A DNA stretch of 44,822 nt from DATGMS01 sp040905145. GTDB lineage: Bacteria > Bacteroidota > Bacteroidia > Cytophagales > Cyclobacteriaceae. The translations under genes were made by a program, and so were the position numbers. Of the stretch, positions 1-8,275 are shown in pieces; the stretch's first letter is position 1, and every line of letters starts with the position of its first letter. The stretch covers positions 1 through 44,822 of the forward strand of contig JBBDSC010000077.1 of assembly GCA_040905145.1 (NCBI GenBank). The letters run 5' to 3'. The notes below the pieces were generated by a model. That model did no database searches. It was given only the letters and a program-made list of their open reading frames with translations, and was not told where the DNA came from.

Positions 1-59
1 GTTGACCTTTAAACAAATTAGGATTCTTGCTACCTAGATGGGTAACCCTATAAAAGCAT

Positions 60-1481
60 TCAAAGAAGTTTCGGCCACTCAACTTCATACTTACCTTTCG
101 AATGCTGGATAAACTTCTCCAACTGATCTATCCTTAACTTTTCCCCATCTGGAATTCTGGTGGCTATTTTTTTCTGTAAAGTCTTCTCAAACCTGGCGTA
201 GATGCCAAAGTCATAGGGATATTTACCTGGTTCAGCACCAATGAATTCTCCTTTGCTGCGTGCATGGGATAATATGGACCGTAAATATTCTTCAGAGGCA
301 AGTCCCATTCCATCTATCCCATGCGAGAAAGGGAGCAAATAAATATTTTCAAAAGCCGCTGCTTTTTTAAGATACTCATTTAAATAATCAGCGGATGGTT
401 TACCATTAAATGCGAGCCAAAATGGCACAGAGCCGGTTTTAAGGGTCCAATAAGGATCCATCAGGAAAAAGGTGCCAACGAGTAGTTGATTGTAGGTTAT
501 TCCTCTTTCCTTATACCAAGAACGGTATAAATCGGCAACCAAGGGGCTTAAGGTTTCAGGTTCATCAAACACAATTGACCTTACTTTAAAACCATGTTTT
601 TGTGCCAGCTCCAGGATGTCTTCCTGAAGTGTAGGTTCAAACCCCCATTCCGATTCCGGCATCTCCCCTGTAGGTTTGGGGCAATCCCATTTTTTATGTT
701 TGGAACCCACCCGTTGTAAAAAATGCTTAACGTCATCACTTCCGTTTATATACTCATCAATGCTTGTTCCGCCTAAACCACCAAATTGAAAATAATGCCT
801 TTCATCTACTTTAGTGACAGGATGTTTTTTCCGGCAATCAACGATATACAATATGCCATCTTCTTTTAAGTTTTCAAGAATAAATTGTTTATAGGCACTC
901 GTCAACCGTATTTGCTTAACCCGGAAATAAGAAGTTTTCCTCAACATCGGCCGGTCCTGGTTGGGGTCCATCATATGGTGAAGTTGTAAATAGGGATTGC
1001 TTTTTAATAATTGTTTGGCTGCCTGCCGACCCCATTCCATTCTTTTTATGGGTTCATCTACATCCAGCCCATTGGGTGTTTTAACCGGAATCAAAAAGGT
1101 TTGGGGCAACCAGGGGATTCCCATAGCGGCAGCGAGGTGAACTACAGGCCCGTTTGATGCACCAATGAGGAGAGCCGGATATTTCTGTTTAGGGTATAAA
1201 CTACTTACCCATTCAGAGAATTCATTGGAATCAACCTTTCCTAATTTTTCCGGATCTTTAGCCCCCTTTGCACTTCCATATACGTAAATATTTTTCTGCA
1301 GCTTGGGGGGAATAACATTTATTATTTTACCGAGTAACTGACTGTTTGGAATAGTGCCCACACCTGCAAAGCTTTTACCATGAAGGCAATTTGATAAGGC
1401 TTTTACCAACCCTGAGGAGGAATCGAAGTTTACAGTAAACCAGGGTGGGTTATTTTTATGTTGTAACAAGGATTCAACCAT
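60..1481 (-). CDS. Uncharacterised 473-residue protein
   Basis: I do not recognise this protein. The frame is open for 473 codons from an ATG, and the composition is that of a normal soluble protein with no signal peptide or membrane segment. Around residues 107-111 there is a GASNG sequence after a short hydrophobic strand (YPALLI), followed by a helix-like stretch. This resembles the nucleophile elbow (GxSxG) of alpha/beta hydrolases, but I could not identify a convincing acid and histidine partner, so the hydrolase idea is only a suggestion. Aromatic-rich segments and a conserved-looking GGLGGTSIDEY stretch lie in the middle. The gene is divergent from the erythromycin-esterase-like gene, with about 130 bp between them that must hold both promoters. 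The 59 bases before it at the window edge show nothing. Confidence 0.7.
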   Translation of the reverse strand: MVESLLQHKNNPPWFTVNFDSSSGLVKALSNCLHGKSFAGVGTIPNSQLLGKIINVIPPKLQKNIYVYGSAKGAKDPEKLGKVDSNEFSEWVSSLYPKQKYPALLIGASNGPVVHLAAAMGIPWLPQTFLIPVKTPNGLDVDEPIKRMEWGRQAAKQLLKSNPYLQLHHMMDPNQDRPMLRKTSYFRVKQIRLTSAYKQFILENLKEDGILYIVDCRKKHPVTKVDERHYFQFGGLGGTSIDEYINGSDDVKHFLQRVGSKHKKWDCPKPTGEMPESEWGFEPTLQEDILELAQKHGFKVRSIVFDEPETLSPLVADLYRSWYKERGITYNQLLVGTFFLMDPYWTLKTGSVPFWLAFNGKPSADYLNEYLKKAAAFENIYLLPFSHGIDGMGLASEEYLRSILSHARSKGEFIGAEPGKYPYDFGIYARFEKTLQKKIATRIPDGEKLRIDQLEKFIQHSKGKYEVEWPKLL

Positions 1482-1613
1482 TAAGTGAGACAGTTATTAA
1501 ATGTAAACGTTTTTTCAAAATTTTGTTTCTGGTTTCACAAATAATTTGCCCTCTTCAGGAACAATTTTTGATAATATTTTTAATCAAAGTACGAAAAAAT
1601 AAAGAGGAATTAC

Positions 1614-2930
1614 ATGGTAGACAGAAATTACACGGATGCATGGGCCGAAACTTCAGACGAGGAGAAAGTTTATAGGCTTAAGAGTCCCAATGAACTTGAA
1701 CCTTTGATGGAGAGAATTGGAGGGGTCCAGCATGTTTTGTTAGGAGAAGCATCTCATGGAACCCATGAGTACTATACCTGGCGAACAGCCATAACAAAAA
1801 GGTTGATCCAGGAGAAGGGATTTAATTTTATTGCTGTGGAAGGTGACTGGCCGGATTGTTATCAAATCAACAGGTTTGTTAAAGGATATACAGACCAGGA
1901 TAAGAATGCAGTCGATCTATTAAGGACATTTGATCGGTGGCCTACCTGGATGTGGGCGAATTGGGAAATAGTTGGCCTAATCGATTGGCTGAAGCAATAT
2001 AATACTGACCTTCCGGCCAATAAAAGAGTTGGCTTTTATGGACTTGATGTGTACAGTCTCTGGGGGTCGATGGAAGCTATAATGGATTATCTTGTGAAGC
2101 ATGATCCCAAGGCAGCGGAATACGCCAAAAATGCCCTTCAATGTTTTGAACCTTACGGAGAAGATGAGCAACGATACGCGAGGGCCCAGTACTCCATGGA
2201 AAATTCCTGTCAGGAAGCTGTACTTAAGCTATTGATGGAGATCCGAAAAAAAGCTCCAGTGTATGATCATGATCCTGAAGCTGCCTTAAATGTTGAACAG
2301 AATGCTGAAATTGCGGTAAACGCAGAGAAGTATTACCGAGATATGATAGAAGTTAAGGCGAACACCTGGAATCTTCGGGATACCCATATGATGGAAACCC
2401 TTCACCGGATTTTGAACTTTCATGGGACAGGAGCTAAAGCAATAGTATGGGAGCATAATACCCATATAGGTGATGCACGGTTTACGAATATGGCGAAGTC
2501 TGGGAATATCAATGTAGGACAGCTGGTGCGTGAACAAAAAGGAGAAGAAGACACGGTATTGGTAGGGTTTGGCTCTTATTCAGGAACCGTTATTGCCGGA
2601 TCAAGCTGGAGTGCCGAGATGGAGCGCATGACCGTCCCCAATGCCCGAGCCGGAAGCATTGAAGAAGTGCTACATAGGGAATCTGCTGAAGATAAATTGT
2701 TAATATTCAATAGAAATAATAAGAAGGAACGCTTTAACAAGGTAATGCCCCACAGGGCAATAGGCGTAGTGTATAACCCGGCGCATGAAAAGTATGGCAA
2801 TTATGTTCCTACCGTGTTGAATTCCAGATATGATGCATTTATTTATCTTGATAAAACTAAAGCACTATATCCTTTGCATATAAAACCGGATGGACATAAG
2901 GTGCCTGATACCTTTCCTTTTGATTATTAG
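1614..2930 (+). CDS. Erythromycin esterase family protein
   Basis: This 438-residue protein belongs to the erythromycin esterase superfamily (Pfam Erythro_esteras). The hallmark GEASHGTHEYY lies at about residues 44-54, with the candidate catalytic histidine at 48 and a glutamate at 52. It is followed by VEGDWPDC near residue 75 and by WEHNTHIGDAR near residue 281; both are typical of the family. The family includes macrolide-hydrolysing EreA/EreB, but most chromosomal members in environmental bacteria have unknown substrates, so macrolide resistance should not be assumed. There is no signal peptide, so the protein is probably cytoplasmic. The ATG at 1614 is preceded by an A-rich stretch (AAAGAGGAATTAC), usual for Bacteroidota starts. 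It is apparently monocistronic, convergent with galK. Confidence 0.88.
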   Translation: MVDRNYTDAWAETSDEEKVYRLKSPNELEPLMERIGGVQHVLLGEASHGTHEYYTWRTAITKRLIQEKGFNFIAVEGDWPDCYQINRFVKGYTDQDKNAVDLLRTFDRWPTWMWANWEIVGLIDWLKQYNTDLPANKRVGFYGLDVYSLWGSMEAIMDYLVKHDPKAAEYAKNALQCFEPYGEDEQRYARAQYSMENSCQEAVLKLLMEIRKKAPVYDHDPEAALNVEQNAEIAVNAEKYYRDMIEVKANTWNLRDTHMMETLHRILNFHGTGAKAIVWEHNTHIGDARFTNMAKSGNINVGQLVREQKGEEDTVLVGFGSYSGTVIAGSSWSAEMERMTVPNARAGSIEEVLHRESAEDKLLIFNRNNKKERFNKVMPHRAIGVVYNPAHEKYGNYVPTVLNSRYDAFIYLDKTKALYPLHIKPDGHKVPDTFPFDY

Positions 2931-3038
2931 AGACCAATGGTCAAGAATTAGAAGATATGCGAAGCTTTTCTCTTGGAGTAAAGAACTAAAAATAATCTGT
3001 GAAACTCCAAGTAGTCTACGGGGAAAAAAATTTCCAGT

Positions 3039-3066
3039 ATAAAGTTTATAAATCAACTTTATTTAA
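3039..3066 (+). terminator. Weak hairpin after the esterase-like gene
   Basis: ATAAAGTT (3039-3046) and AACTTTAT (3055-3062) form an 8-bp A+T-rich stem with an 8-base loop, followed by TTAAT. It lies between two convergent genes and could act as a weak bidirectional terminator. The low stability makes this uncertain. Confidence 0.3.
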
Positions 3067-3142
3067 TAAAGAGATAATACCAGACTTTTAAGGCAATTTG
3101 CAGGTGGTAATCATTCCTTTACCATAAATTTGATTTTTTAGG

Positions 3143-4294
3143 TTAGTGTATTCTACTTGTTCCGTCGACTATGGATACTTCATAAATTTTGGGGTCATGT
3201 CCAAAGCCTTTGTTGTAGGCTTCAGTAATTTCCGGGATAAATGCCTCCTTATGTTCCTTATTCACCAAGTTTATCGTACAACCGCCAAATCCCCCTCCCA
3301 TCATGCGGGCGCCAAGCACATCGGATCGGTCATAAGTGAATTCTACCAAAAAATCAAGTTCCGGACAACTTACCTCATACTGTTTGGACAAACCCTCATG
3401 GGAGCCGTACATTAGCCTTCCAAACTCTTTCAAATTTCCCGATTTAAGCAATTGGCATCCCTTCAAAAGCCTTTCATTTTCTTCCAACACATAAAGACAT
3501 CTCTTAAAAACCACTGGTGAAACCTCCTGCTTCACTTTGTCGAGCATTTCTAAAGACACATCCCGTAAACTTTTCACCTTTGCGTCATGTTTTTTGACAG
3601 CAGCAACCCCTGCCTCACATTCCTTCCGTCTGGCATTGTATTCGGTGTCGACCAATGAATGCTGTACCTGTGAATCACATAAAATGAACAGGTATTTGTC
3701 CATTTTCAACGGAAAATAGATAAAGTCCAGGGAACGGCAGTCAAGTCTGATGGCATGGCCGGATTTTCCCATCATAGAAGCAAATTGGTCCATAATACCA
3801 CAGGCTACACCGGCGAATTCATGTTCTGCCTTTTGGCTATACTTCAACATGGAAATCCTGTCCAACTTCAATTCAAAAAGCTCCGACAGTCCATAGCAGA
3901 CGCCATTTTCCAATGCAGCTGAAGAAGAGAGGCCTGCACCAATGGGAATATCCCCCCCAAAAACACAGTCAAATCCTTCTAATTCAGGGCCTGTTTGCAA
4001 GACCTGAGCCACTACCCCCATCACATAATTGATCCAACCATTTGGAGCCGGGGAGAAATCCTTGATGCAAAAAGTAATCATTTCTTTATAATCATAAGAA
4101 AATATCCGGCAGTCATCCGTGCCGTTTTTACCCAATGCAAGATATATTTCTTTATCGATGGCCGCAGGAAGCACAAACCCTTCATTATAGTCGGTGTGTT
4201 CTCCAATTAGATTAATTCTCCCAGGAGATCGGATAATCAATGGTGACGATTTAAATATTTCTTGAAACGTTTGCGTAATGTCAGTTATTTTCAA
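3143..4294 (-). CDS. galK: Galactokinase
   Basis: Galactokinase phosphorylates galactose with ATP to galactose 1-phosphate, the first step of the Leloir pathway, in the cytoplasm. The galactokinase signature GRINLIGEHTDYNEG is at about residues 26-40, and the GHMP-kinase phosphate-binding loop PIGAGLSSSAALE is near residue 117. The third conserved GHMP motif, MMGGGFGGCTINL, lies near residue 330. Length (383 residues) is normal. The ATG lies 14 bases after the stop of the M28 peptidase gene, so the two are probably co-transcribed from the cysS promoter. No galT is adjacent; a galE lies 17 kb away in the window. Confidence 0.96.
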   Translation of the reverse strand: MKITDITQTFQEIFKSSPLIIRSPGRINLIGEHTDYNEGFVLPAAIDKEIYLALGKNGTDDCRIFSYDYKEMITFCIKDFSPAPNGWINYVMGVVAQVLQTGPELEGFDCVFGGDIPIGAGLSSSAALENGVCYGLSELFELKLDRISMLKYSQKAEHEFAGVACGIMDQFASMMGKSGHAIRLDCRSLDFIYFPLKMDKYLFILCDSQVQHSLVDTEYNARRKECEAGVAAVKKHDAKVKSLRDVSLEMLDKVKQEVSPVVFKRCLYVLEENERLLKGCQLLKSGNLKEFGRLMYGSHEGLSKQYEVSCPELDFLVEFTYDRSDVLGARMMGGGFGGCTINLVNKEHKEAFIPEITEAYNKGFGHDPKIYEVSIVDGTSRIH

Positions 4295-4308
4295 TTTTTT
4301 TTATGAAT

Positions 4309-5292
4309 CTACTCCTGATAAATAGTGAATAAGACCGCTTCACCCACCACTTTTAATGTTCTTTTGTCTATGATTTCCATATTATCGGAATGAGTATGGT
4401 GATAATGGCCAAAACCATGGTCAGGAGAATAATCGATGATATTAATCATGGGAATATTCGCCACTTCATTGACCGGGATATGATCATCTGTAATGGGATG
4501 GGATTTTCTCATGGGAAAGAAATCACTGTATCCCAGATGATGTCCATAGCCCCAAACTTTGTCGACAATCCCTCCGGCATACTGAACGGAAATTCCTTCT
4601 TTATAAAAGCGGGCGCCCTTGGCCCCCACCATATCCAGCAAAATACCATAAAAAGCAGAATAACCTGCTTCATGAGGGGACTTTGCCCAGTATTGTGAGC
4701 CCAGGCACCACCAGTTAGTATCATCTGTATCACTTTGGGTAGCTTGTGGTTTTCCATCATCTTCTCCATCAAACAGTATAAAATCAATTCCTACATTCAG
4801 TTTTTCCTCCGAAGAGGCAATGGTTCGGGCGATTTCCAGAAGCACACCTACTCCACTCCCTCCATCATTGGCCCCATCAATTGGCTCGTCCTGCCTTTCA
4901 GAATCCTTATCTGCCATCCGTCTGGTATCCCAATGGGCTGCCAAAATGACCCTCTTTTCCATTTCCGGATGATAGGAAGCAATGATATTGGTCAATTCCA
5001 GTACCTTTCCATCATAGGCTGTTGCCGTAAATTCCTGCCCCTGGACTTCCAGCCCAAAGCTTTTGAACTTGTCCATTAGCCACTGCCCGGTGGCTTTATG
5101 CGCTTGGGTATTGGGGACACGCGGACCAAAATCCACCTGCTGCTGAATGTAGGCATAAGCCGAATCTGCATTGAATGAAGGGACGGGTTTAAAATCTTTT
5201 TGGGCTAGCTCTTCCTGAACTTTTTCTGTGGTTTCACCACAAGAAAAAAGCAGGGTCAGCATCAATAGGATCAATAATCTGTTACTCTTCAT
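4309..5292 (-). CDS. M28-family zinc peptidase / glutaminyl cyclase-like lipoprotein
   Basis: This 327-residue protein starts with a lipoprotein signal peptide: Lys/Arg, then LLILLMLTLLFSC, with the lipobox cysteine at residue 18. It is therefore expected to be anchored in an envelope membrane. The mature part is an M28 (aminopeptidase-like) domain with the expected metal-ligand motifs AAHWDTR, DGANDGGSG, FDGEDDG and DDHIPVNE in order. The pattern is close to bacterial glutaminyl-peptide cyclotransferase-like members of M28, so either peptide hydrolysis or N-terminal glutamine cyclisation is possible. The start overlaps the end of cysS by 11 bases, which indicates translational coupling and shared transcription with cysS. 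Confidence 0.88.
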   Translation of the reverse strand: MKSNRLLILLMLTLLFSCGETTEKVQEELAQKDFKPVPSFNADSAYAYIQQQVDFGPRVPNTQAHKATGQWLMDKFKSFGLEVQGQEFTATAYDGKVLELTNIIASYHPEMEKRVILAAHWDTRRMADKDSERQDEPIDGANDGGSGVGVLLEIARTIASSEEKLNVGIDFILFDGEDDGKPQATQSDTDDTNWWCLGSQYWAKSPHEAGYSAFYGILLDMVGAKGARFYKEGISVQYAGGIVDKVWGYGHHLGYSDFFPMRKSHPITDDHIPVNEVANIPMINIIDYSPDHGFGHYHHTHSDNMEIIDKRTLKVVGEAVLFTIYQE

Positions 5293-6775
5293 AAGCCCAA
5301 TCTATTTTATCCTTCATGTCTTTCACTACGATTCCCATTTCTTTTAGGAAAGTCCTGATCTCATCCACTCTGGCATAATCCCGGGCCTGTTTTGCCTGGC
5401 CATAAATTTTCAATAAGGTTTCCAGCATTGCTCCGGCATTATCAGGCTTTTCTTCCACCAGCCCCAGGATATCCTCTACCAACACGATAAAGGTACTCAC
5501 CATTTTATCAAACACTTCCTTTCCAAAAACCTCCGCCTGAAGTTGTCCAGTATAAACACTGTTGATTTTTTTCAGCAGGTTGAACAAATAACCGATGGCC
5601 TGTGCGGTATTGAAATCATCTGCCATGGCCCGGAAAGCATTTTCCATGTTCTGCTCCACTTGATTCACCTGGTCTGTGTCCAAAGGAACGCCCTCCTTAA
5701 CGGTGAACTCCAGTTTTTTGGCGATCCTAAGTCCATTAATGATTTTTTTGTATCCTTTTTGAGCCGCTTTCAGTGCGCCGTTGGAAAAGTCAAGGGTAGA
5801 CCGATAATGGGCTGTCAGTATAAAGTACCGGATGGTCATGGGACTGTACGCCTGCTCCAAAACATCATGGTTTCCGTTGAAGAGTTGCTGAAGGGTAATA
5901 AAATTGCCCAGGGACTTTCCCATTTTTTGCCCGTTAATGGTAATCATGTTGTTATGCATCCAATATTTGGCGGGATCAGTATGGTTGCAGGCATTGCCCT
6001 GTGCTATTTCACATTCATGGTGTGGAAACAGGAGGTCCATCCCTCCACCATGAATATCAAATTGCTTTCCCAGATATTTAGAGCTCATGGCCGTACACTC
6101 CAAGTGCCAACCCGGAAAGCCTATTCCCCAGGGAGAATCCCATTTCATCAAATGTTCCGGAGAGGCTTTTTTCCACAAGGCAAAATCTATAGGATTCCTT
6201 TTTTCGGTTTGGCCCTCCAATTCCCGGCTTCCACTCATCAACTCTTCTACTACCCTTCCTGAAAGCTTTCCGTATTTCTTCTGTTGGTCATATTTGAGCA
6301 CATCAAAGTATACGCTGCCATTCACCTCATACGCCAGCCCCTCCTCCAGGATATCAGCCACCAATTTTATTTGCTCCGGGATATGCCCCGTAGCCCTGGG
6401 TTCTATGCTGGGCTTGAGGTTGTTCAGGGCCTCCATGTCCTTATGATAAGAATCAGTATAATTCTGGGCCACTTCCATCGGTTCAAGTTGTTCCAGTTTG
6501 GCTTTTTTGGCTATCTTATCTTCCCCATCGTCCGAATCCGCCTCCAAATGTCCCACATCAGTAATGTTTCTGACATACCTAACCTTATAGCCAAGGTAGG
6601 TCAGGTACCTGTAGACGATGTCAAAAGTGATGGCAGCCCTGCTATGGCCCAAGTGGGCATCGCCATATACCGTTGGCCCACACACATACATTCCCACAAA
6701 AGGTGGGTTTAGCGCTTCAAAAATCTCTTTTTTGCGGGAAAGTGTATTGTATATTTTTATTTCATTTGAATGCAT
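5282..6775 (-). CDS. cysS: Cysteine-tRNA ligase
   Basis: Cysteinyl-tRNA synthetase charges tRNA-Cys with cysteine using ATP. It is a class I synthetase with the HIGH-like motif DAHLGHS near residue 40 and the KMSKS-like motif KMGKSLG near residue 279. Zinc-ligand candidates are Cys in VCGPTVYG, Cys in HLECTAMS, and the HHECE segment. Length (497 residues) is typical. The DALR anticodon-binding region and the C-terminal domain follow. The start is ATG at 6775, right next to a TAnnTTTG promoter box, so the mRNA may be almost leaderless. It heads a run with the M28 lipoprotein and galK. Confidence 0.97.
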   Translation of the reverse strand: MHSNEIKIYNTLSRKKEIFEALNPPFVGMYVCGPTVYGDAHLGHSRAAITFDIVYRYLTYLGYKVRYVRNITDVGHLEADSDDGEDKIAKKAKLEQLEPMEVAQNYTDSYHKDMEALNNLKPSIEPRATGHIPEQIKLVADILEEGLAYEVNGSVYFDVLKYDQQKKYGKLSGRVVEELMSGSRELEGQTEKRNPIDFALWKKASPEHLMKWDSPWGIGFPGWHLECTAMSSKYLGKQFDIHGGGMDLLFPHHECEIAQGNACNHTDPAKYWMHNNMITINGQKMGKSLGNFITLQQLFNGNHDVLEQAYSPMTIRYFILTAHYRSTLDFSNGALKAAQKGYKKIINGLRIAKKLEFTVKEGVPLDTDQVNQVEQNMENAFRAMADDFNTAQAIGYLFNLLKKINSVYTGQLQAEVFGKEVFDKMVSTFIVLVEDILGLVEEKPDNAGAMLETLLKIYGQAKQARDYARVDEIRTFLKEMGIVVKDMKDKIDWAYEE

Positions 6776-6779
6776 ATTG

Positions 6780-6787
6780 CAAATTTA
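6780..6787 (-). promoter_or_regulatory. Candidate -7 promoter box for cysS
   Basis: On the minus strand this reads TAAATTTG, a match to the Bacteroidota -7 consensus TAnnTTTG. Its end is only 4 bases from the cysS ATG. I see no good -33 TTG at the usual spacing, so the call rests on the -7 box alone. Confidence 0.4.
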
Positions 6788-6978
6788 TCAAAACCATTCA
6801 AAATTTAAGCTTTTAAGAAACCAAAAGGGGAAATAGTCATTTTTTGTCAACAGTCGACGGTCCACTGACCACAGCCGATTCTACTGCTAATTCCGGGACC
6901 TTTGACTGTGGACTTTTTGCAGCTAGGGACTTTTTGGAATGTTTCACAAAGAAGGCTGCAAAGAGTGATATTAATAAA

Positions 6979-7056
6979 AAATCCCGGAGGGATGGCAGGA
7001 TAATAGAAAAGCAGGTTAATCAACGCACATAAATCCCGGAGGGATGACAGGATGAT
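6979..7056. repeat. Two copies of an ATCCCGGAGGGAT hairpin element
   Basis: Copies at 6979-7004 and 7031-7056 match at 24 of 26 positions and are separated by 26 bases. Each contains ATCCCGGAGGGAT, a 5-bp stem with a 3-base loop, followed by GRCAGGAT. Similar palindromic intergenic units are known in Bacteroidota genomes and are likely REP-like elements. With only two palindromic copies and no spacer regularity, this is not a CRISPR. Confidence 0.7.
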
Positions 7057-7078
7057 GGACATCAATGGATCGTTTGCT

Positions 7079-7393
7079 TTAATGAAAAAGGGTCATATCA
7101 CCTCCCAATGAAAATTCCGTCATATTAACACGGCCCATCTCCTCGGGATCCAAAAAAGCTATATTGTTCTTTCCCTCAAAATCAGTCTTGCCATAGGTGA
7201 TGTCCCCGTAGATTCTGTCCGTAATATATCGGCTGTACCCCAGTATAAATCCGTTGCCGCTAAAATCCCCTCCAGAGTAGCGATCTCCGGTGACAAAACC
7301 ATAAGAAGCATATATATTGTTTCTGGGCAGTTCCTGGGCCATGCAACCTAATCCCAAAAGGCCGAAAGCTATTATAAATATTAAGTGTTTCAT
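7079..7393 (-). CDS. Short secreted protein, probably truncated beta-barrel
   Basis: The 104-residue product begins with a clear signal peptide (MKHLIFIIAFGLLGLGCMAQ), cleaved after Ala-Gln or as a lipoprotein at Cys17. The mature part has alternating aromatic and polar residues (NIYASYGFVTGDRYSGG, FILGYSRYITDRIYGDITYG) that look like outer-membrane beta-strands. Such barrels are usually about 180-220 residues, and this frame stops just after one repeat unit region (MTLFH), directly next to the repeat element at 6979-7056. I infer a C-terminal truncation, perhaps by the repeat insertion. It may be a non-functional remnant. Confidence 0.55.
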   Translation of the reverse strand: MKHLIFIIAFGLLGLGCMAQELPRNNIYASYGFVTGDRYSGGDFSGNGFILGYSRYITDRIYGDITYGKTDFEGKNNIAFLDPEEMGRVNMTEFSLGGDMTLFH

Positions 7394-7470
7394 TATTAAA
7401 AAACAATGGTTAATTATAAAATAAAAATTTCGGCAAAAGTAGAAAAAACTATAGAGGCAAGTTTACGCCC

Positions 7471-7500
7471 AAGTCAGTGTCCTCACTGACTTTTTAATTT
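7471..7500 (+). terminator. Intrinsic terminator-like hairpin upstream of the rimP promoter
   Basis: AAGTCAGTG (7471-7479) pairs perfectly with CACTGACTT (7484-7492) around a TCCT loop, followed by TTTAATTT. The T run is on the plus strand, but no plus-strand gene precedes it here. It may insulate the operon from upstream transcription. Confidence 0.6.
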
Positions 7501-7609
7501 AGCAGCGCCTTGCTTGTCCTGCTATTCATAAAGCTCCTCTGGCACAAAAAATATGGAGGAGAGGAAAACTCTTGCACTTTTATTACTTTTTTTACCAAAA
7601 TTATTTTAT

Positions 7610-7617
7610 TACCTTTG
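7610..7617 (+). promoter_or_regulatory. Promoter -7 box of the rimP-nusA-infB operon
   Basis: TACCTTTG matches the Bacteroidota -7 consensus TAnnTTTG. It lies in an A+T-rich stretch about 180 bases before the rimP start, just upstream of the leader hairpin. The -33 element is not clear. Confidence 0.5.
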
Positions 7618-7640
7618 CTTCTGTATTAGCCAAATTCCAG

Positions 7641-7665
7641 GAGGGGACACACAGTCCCCTCTTTT
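7641..7665 (+). terminator. Leader hairpin with T run upstream of rimP (candidate attenuator)
   Basis: GAGGGGAC (7641-7648) and GTCCCCTC (7654-7661) form a perfect 8-bp stem around ACACA, followed by TTTT. It is about 25 bases downstream of the promoter box and 135 bases before rimP. This position, in the leader of an operon that encodes the termination factor NusA, suggests attenuation. That function is inference. Confidence 0.6.
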
Positions 7666-7799
7666 ATTATGGTATATTGAAGCATCGGATGGGGACCATC
7701 TTTAAGCTTTAAAAAGTATCAAAGACCATCATCATGCAAGGCAGATTGAAGTGAACTTCGGTAGGACGGTGGTAGTAGAACAAATTCAATGACAGTTAT

Positions 7800-8270
7800 A
7801 TGGGTTTGAAGCAGACAATTGAAGAAATTGTGGAGAAGCATTTACCGGATGAATCCCATTTTGTGGTAGATGTGGAAATAAGTGAAATAGGTGCAAAACA
7901 GCGTATAAAGATATTAATTGACGCTGATGCGGGTCTAAACATCAATACCTGTGCCATGGTAAGCCGGGCAGTAGGAGAGGAAATCGAAGCCAAGGAAATA
8001 TTGGATGAAGCTTATATTTTAGAAGTTTCGTCCCCAGGCCTTGACTATCCCCTTACGTCCCGGAGACAATATGAGAAAAATGTAGGCAGGAGTTTGATAG
8101 TAACCCTTGAAGAAAACAGGGAAATAGAAGGCATACTACAGGGGGTTGATCATTCAGCCATCACACTTAAGGTCAAGAAGAAAGAAAAAGGCAAAAAAGC
8201 CACTGAAGAGGAATTGAAAGTGGCCTTGGAGCAGATAAGGAAATCAATTGTGTTAGTCTCTTTTAAATAA
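7800..8270 (+). CDS. rimP: Ribosome maturation factor RimP
   Basis: RimP is a cytoplasmic factor needed for late 30S subunit assembly. The 156-residue product has the conserved N-terminal alpha/beta domain with FVVDVEISEIGAKQRIKILID, the NINTCAMVSRAVGEEIE helix and the family motif YILEVSSPGLDYPL near residue 77. The C-terminal half is an SH3-like domain. Placement directly before nusA and infB is the classic gene order across bacteria. The gap to nusA is 5 bases, so they are one operon. Confidence 0.95.
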   Translation: MGLKQTIEEIVEKHLPDESHFVVDVEISEIGAKQRIKILIDADAGLNINTCAMVSRAVGEEIEAKEILDEAYILEVSSPGLDYPLTSRRQYEKNVGRSLIVTLEENREIEGILQGVDHSAITLKVKKKEKGKKATEEELKVALEQIRKSIVLVSFK

Positions 8271-8275
8271 AAACA

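Larger units (their letters stand above)
6776..7078. other. Gene-free stretch with intergenic repeat tracts
   Basis: About 300 bases upstream of cysS and downstream of a small truncated gene. It holds the cysS promoter box, a word-like tract at about 6850-6912 (GTCGACGGTCCACTGACCAC and later GACTGTGGAC), and two near-identical copies of a hairpin element at 6979-7004 and 7031-7056. Short frames here show no protein features. Confidence 0.6.
7394..7799. other. Regulatory leader region of rimP-nusA-infB
   Basis: This 406-base region lies between divergent genes. It contains a terminator-like hairpin (7471-7500), a TAnnTTTG promoter box (7610-7617) and a second hairpin with a T run (7641-7665) inside the probable 5' leader. 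No protein-coding frame or tRNA was seen in the rest, including the 130 bases before rimP. Confidence 0.6.

Noticed and set aside
1614..2930. Macrolide-resistance gene
   Set aside because: The family match is clear but most members are not macrolide esterases, and there is no resistance or mobile context here.
5543..6262. A 239-codon open frame on the plus strand inside cysS
   Set aside because: It is antisense to the well-supported cysS gene, has no recognisable domain and the typical composition of a shadow frame.
6979..7056. Possible CRISPR array from two similar units
   Set aside because: Only two units, each a short palindrome, and no cas genes nearby; it fits an intergenic REP-like element better.
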